Assembly (NCBI GenBank): GCA_035048815.1
Contig: JAUCBN010000016.1
Location: forward strand, 6,006,501-6,070,500
Origin: Abelmoschus esculentus
Lineage: Eukaryota > Streptophyta > Magnoliopsida > Malvales > Malvaceae
Direction of reading: 5' to 3'
Length of the DNA stretch: 64,000 bases
A program made the position numbers and the translations under genes. Below the pieces are notes generated by a model that saw only the letters and a program-made list of their open reading frames with translations, ran no database searches and was not told the DNA's origin. Of this stretch, positions 59,600 to 64,000 are shown in pieces. Numbering within the stretch: the first letter of the stretch is position 1; every line of letters starts with the position of its first letter.

Positions 59600-61031
59600 G
59601 GAATTTGATTTTTTTTTTCGTTTTATATATAACGAAATACAGTGGTAGGATTTACAAATATGGAAATAATCTTAGAAAATTCAAAAAACAAAAGAGTAAT
59701 GATTTAACGGCTAACGATTTATTTTTTGATTGGATTGTTGAATTTAGGGTTCCGCCATGGAAATGAAGTTTGATTTATTTATTTTTTCTGTGTATGGAGA
59801 GGGAGCTTTCTAAGCTCCTTTCAGTCTTCGTCAGTCTCAGAAACGGAAGGATTGAAACGAAAGCTTTCCAAAACGCGAGCTCGTTGGGAGTGTACTTCAC
59901 GCGCTTGTCAAATTACGATTATATCATAGATAAACTACATAAGAGGTCTCTCATTTACTAGTAAAGTTATAATTGGTTCACTCAATTATTAAATATTATA
60001 GTTAGGTTATTAAATTAGAGTTTTAATTATAATCGAGTCAACCCTATATTAAAATATAAATAAATATCTAACAAAATTTGATATATTAATAATGTTAGTC
60101 TTTAAAATTTATATATTTTATATATTTTATTTTAATTTATATATTTTTTATTATTTTTAAACCTATTTTTTAAATAATCTTTTATATCATTTTATTCGAA
60201 TATAATAATTTATATTATAAAATATAAATTTTAATTAGAAATTAATGATATAATATATGTAAGATGTTATAACTATAAAACTATACTATATCCTATTTAA
60301 ATTTATAATAAATATCTTCAAAAATATTTAAATAAACTAGAACCTCAGAAAAAATAAGTAATATTATAAAATACATAATAGTATCACTGTTGGACTTGAA
60401 TTGATCGATCAAATCGTTAAGAATGGTGAATTGCCCTTTTAATGAATTACCCTTTGAGTAGAATAAGATAAATTTGTACAATAATTTATAGTGATTTGAC
60501 TTTTTAATCAAGTTTATCACTACTATCATAGTTATTCGCAATAAAAAAATTTATAGATTTTGAGTTTGGCTTTCACGAACTAATTTTTCATCGAAAGTTT
60601 TCTAAAAGAAAAAAAACATTAAATAAGAGGATAGGTTTTGAGTGTAAGATCTTTTGTTTTTTTTCCCAAATTAACTTCTCAAATCATAGTTTTGGAAAAA
60701 TTATTTTTTTGGCTTTTACAAAACCTTGATTTGGGGTTAAACCAAGGTTTCCCACCGCATCCAAAAATAAAGTATAAGGGTTCGTTTGTTTTAAAGTTAA
60801 TTATTTTTAAAAAATAAATTCTAAAAGTTAACTATATTTAAAAAAAAATTGATTACAAAAGTTATTTTTATGTGTTTGGATGAAACTATGTAAATTATAT
60901 TTTGTTGTTTGATAACTTTTATTGAAAATAATTTTTAAAACATGTTTTTAGTGAAAAAAATAAGATTAAAAGTCAGAAGGACGCGAGACTAGAATTATAA
61001 AAAAATCTTCAAAATTTTCTACATATAGGGT
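59600..61031. other. Upstream flank of the MCRS1_N pseudogene and AT-rich spacer
   Basis: 59750-59930 is less AT-rich with CACGCGCTTG and GAACGCGAGCTC-like words; lying just upstream of exon 1 of the minus-strand pseudogene, it is probably its old promoter/leader. 59960-61020 is AT-rich without genes. Confidence 0.4.
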
Positions 61032-63230
61032 TGTCACACCCTGTTTTTCCCCTAATTCAAATGTCTAAATCCCTAATTCGAAACCCTAAGTTTTGGGGAT
61101 TTCTAAGTCTATTTTTAGTGGTTAGATTCTAATTTCAGGAAGTTGGGTGATTCTTTTGAAAACATTCTAAAACTCTAGACTCTTGAAGGGTATTTTTACC
61201 ATTTCGAATATGGTATCAATTCCTTGCTTCCGTTTCTGATTTTCAGATTAAAGAATTAAATTTCTTTAGTTCTGATTAAATCGGTTTTAACCTTCTGTTT
61301 TTAGTCTAATATTCAACCGAGAGACATCTCTTGCTTTCTCCCTTCTGTTTTGTTTCAAGCTCGTGTTTGGTAAGCATTTGTCTTTTTTTCTTTTTTGGTT
61401 TTTACGTTTTTGATCTTTGTCTGGTTGTTTTTTGTTCCGATGTTAGTGTGTGAAGGTAGTTTAATCACTTGCCTCGTTAGTTGTTTCGGTTCAGTAAGAG
61501 TATTTTGTTTTGGTTCGTTTTGTATCTGAAAGCAAAGAAGGGGGTGTTGCCTCAATTTAATCGGGATTGATGTGGTTCTATTTTGGTGTTTAAATTGTAT
61601 CTAAGGGTGTTTTGAGTCAGGTTTAACATCGATTAAGAGGGCTTGAGAATCCAAAATTTGATAAATAATTGAACCTGGGAGGATCTAAAATTTTTCCAGA
61701 ATTTTTCTGGAAAATCCAAATTCCCGAGAAAATCCTATTCACCAACCCGACCCATGACTTACTCGGCCCGAGACCCGACTCGGTTGACGTCATCTGTTGA
61801 TGTCAGTGTTGACTTTTTCAATCTGGTCTCATTTTATGTTTTTTTGACATTCTGAGTCCGATGGCGTTGTCCGTTTTTCTAAATTTGAACCCAAAGTATC
61901 ATTTTTAGGGCTTTTATGTTCGAATGACTTATCTAGAAGTTATCTGTTTTGGATTCTGAAATAGTTTCTGTTTGGTTCAGGTGGCGTGGATTTCGACCCC
62001 GAGTATCTGCCTCCTCCTCCTCTTGGGCGACCTCCTGTTCATCAGTCTTCGGGACTCGCACGTGAGTATTTGTGTTACTTTTGTCTCGTGTATTCTCTAG
62101 TTTAGTGGCATAGTAGTTAGAGTATCATACCTTATTGTTACACGTAGGTTCTACGCCTGCTAAACCTAGTACTAGGATTGAGCCCAATGGACTTCATAAT
62201 CGGCGTTAAGTGATCTGCTACAGGTGAGTCTCTCCCAACAATTTTCTATTCATTTTTGTGTGCAACTTCATGTATATCTGTTAATTCTGTGTAACATGTT
62301 GATTATCTGAATATCTGATTCTGAATATCTGAATATTTGAATATCTGAATTATTATGTTCTGTAATATTATCTGAATATCTGATTCTGAAACTATGATAC
62401 ATGCCTCATGTTATTCTCTTAGGCATGTGTTCTGATTCTGTTATCTGTTCATATTTTATTATCTGTTCATGTCATGACATCGGTAGAATATGTGTACGGA
62501 AAAGTTCAATGGTATCACCTATCGGTGAGTATCACTTCTGATCAGTCGCTCCATCTTCAGGTCGAGTAACCACTTTTGTTCAGTGGTTTCACCTACGAGT
62601 CGAGTGTCCACTTCTGTTTAATGAGTTCACCTTCGGGTCAAGTTTTACTTCTGATGACGTGATGGAGTTAGAGTGGTTCAGGGGAACCTTCTTTTCTGAT
62701 GGTGTTCAGAGTTGGGTGTATTTCATATCATACATATATTACATCGCATGTTTTGTTCTGGCTTATATTATGACACTATGTTCTGAATTTATGTTATTCT
62801 ATTCTGTGAAATGCTTTAATGTACTGTTGTTATGTGTATTTGCACCCTAGAGACACACTAGGCTCCCAAGCTTACGTCCTCACAGTTTTTGTTTCAGATT
62901 CTCAGACCTAAGCTTCAGTACTTAGAGGATTCCGCTTTCAGAAATTTTAAGTATGATTTATAGATTTCACTTGATAACTTCAATTTCGGATATTTAGTAT
63001 TTCTGTAATAGAATACGAACTTGAGCATTTACTGGATTTTCAAAACTGTTAATTTATTAATTTTGGGTTGAACATTCTGTTATTTTTAAATGTTTAATTT
63101 TTTGTTTTCCAGTTAATAAATTATCAGAAATTTAAACTTTGTTTTGATTAAACCTAACTTGGGAAAGAAGTTTTCTTAGCGTGAACCCTAACTGTTGATC
63201 TAAGTAATTAGATTAAAATAAGGGATTACA
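61032..63230. mobile_element. Probable solo LTR of a Ty3/gypsy-type element, ~2.2 kb
   Basis: Starts TGTCACACCC and ends GGGATTACA, giving the TG..CA termini of an LTR. The flanking pentamers are agggt (61027-61031) and ggggt (63231-63235), 4 of 5 matching. The interior is base-balanced, contains repeated TGAATATCTGA words (about 62300-62390) and a repetitive stretch at 62500-62655 with ACTTCTGTT/CACCT.CGGGTC words, and has no long frames. A TGTCACACCC start and ~2-kb length suit Tekay/Del-type LTRs. No second LTR or internal coding region is in the window, so solo LTR is the simplest reading; an unrelated repeat cannot be excluded. Confidence 0.5.
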
Positions 63231-64000
63231 GGGGTTCTGATGAGATAAAGCTTGGATGATTCCATTTTTTGTGAGAGTAAAAAAACATAATGATATTTTA
63301 TCATTCAAGAGAAAGGAAGAAAGATTCGGTACAAATCCACTTACAAAAAATATAAGTGTAAATTAAATTACAGGATAGTGTGTATTTTTACTGTAAAACA
63401 AATTACATTTACGGAAACCAAACACTTAAAAATGTACACATGTCATGCTCTTTATAAAAAGAAAATGTTCATGGCTAACAATGTCACTTTCAAAAAAACT
63501 TAGTAAGTGTCATCAAATCATGGCTTACAATGCCATCATTAAAATCTAATAAAAATATCTCTTTGAAATCACATGCTTTATAAATAAATACACAAGTTTT
63601 ACATGTTACCCACATAGCAATGCTTACACATGCATCTCAATGCACAAATCTCAAGTCTTACATGCTAACAACATAGCAATGCTTAAATCACATACATAAC
63701 AATGCACAAAACCATATTAAGTCACATGCATAATCTTATATGCAAACATGTATTACCATGACACTTACCTTTGAAAAATAAAAATATATATTGGTTCTAG
63801 TGATCCGATTTGTACTACTCCAAATCGTTAGGATAAACGGACAATCGCATGTTAGTACTAGTCCCAGAGCATGCGCATGCTGATACTACTCTCAACATGA
63901 ATTATCTCACCTTGGTGTCCGGTGACAGTACTACTCACATCAACTCGGATGTGACAATACTACTCTCATAACATAGCATTAGACTAAAAGCCAAAATGCA
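63231..64000. other. Right edge: repetitive non-coding DNA
   Basis: 63560-63720 has repeated ACATAGCAATGC and CACATGCATAA words. 63790-63980 has repeated GTACTACTC/ATACTACTC words with spacings of roughly 30-45 bp. It looks like part of another transposon or satellite cut by the window end. No frame is supported. Confidence 0.4.

Noticed and set aside
1..64000. tRNA, rRNA or snoRNA genes, CRISPR arrays and bacterial-type operons
   Set aside because: None were seen; the introns, TATA boxes and plant gene families make the window plainly nuclear plant DNA.

Overview
This is nuclear DNA from a flowering plant, almost certainly a eudicot. The genes have many short GT..AG introns, the spaces between genes are very AT-rich, and transposon debris is dense. 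I lean towards Malvaceae (a cotton relative) because of TATCG-type motif clusters I associate with retrotransposons of that family; that placement rests on memory and is weak.

Layout. At 0.35-5.2 kb (minus strand) lies a complete 13-exon kinesin-7 gene. At 10.0-10.9 kb (plus) is a two-B-box zinc-finger gene of the BBX18/19 type. At 13.4-18.1 kb (plus) is a 15-exon DUF726/TMCO4-like alpha/beta hydrolase. At 21.7-22.8 kb (plus) is a 5-exon gene for a 204-residue protein I do not recognise. At 29.1-30.7 kb (minus) is a two-exon ferulate/coniferaldehyde 5-hydroxylase (CYP84A, F5H). At 47.2-47.8 kb (plus) is a secreted lysine/cysteine-containing glycine-rich protein. At 53.1-59.6 kb (minus) is the wreck of an MCRS1_N/FHA-type gene, split in an exon by a 4.94-kb Ty1/copia element. 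All exon joins given for the five spliced genes keep one open frame (952, 177, 669, 204 and 518 residues).

The 30.8-47.2 kb interval has no convincing gene and works as a transposon sink. It holds several short non-autonomous DNA elements whose ends can be set to the base from target-site duplications: hAT-type elements at 34963-35555, 43543-43982 and 44385-44892 (each with a perfect 8-bp duplication) and a Stowaway element at 40727-40987. Another hAT-type family has three copies (20306-20869, 20887-21420, and a 5'-truncated one near 37124-37623). A foldback element with ~260-bp inverted arms lies at 19034-20198. The last 3 kb are dominated by a probable 2.2-kb solo LTR (61032-63230).

How the genes relate: they are unrelated single-copy plant genes rather than a pathway cluster. 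Two neighbour pairs recall Arabidopsis gene order as I remember it: kinesin-7 next to BBX18/19 (At2g21300/At2g21320 and At4g38950/At4g38960) and DUF726 next to FAH1/F5H (At4g36210/At4g36220). If right, this is ancestral microsynteny spread apart by transposons. I saw no tRNA, rRNA or CRISPR array, and nothing I would call a new molecular system. The most informative novelties are the nested-insertion histories and the unrecognised 204-residue gene.
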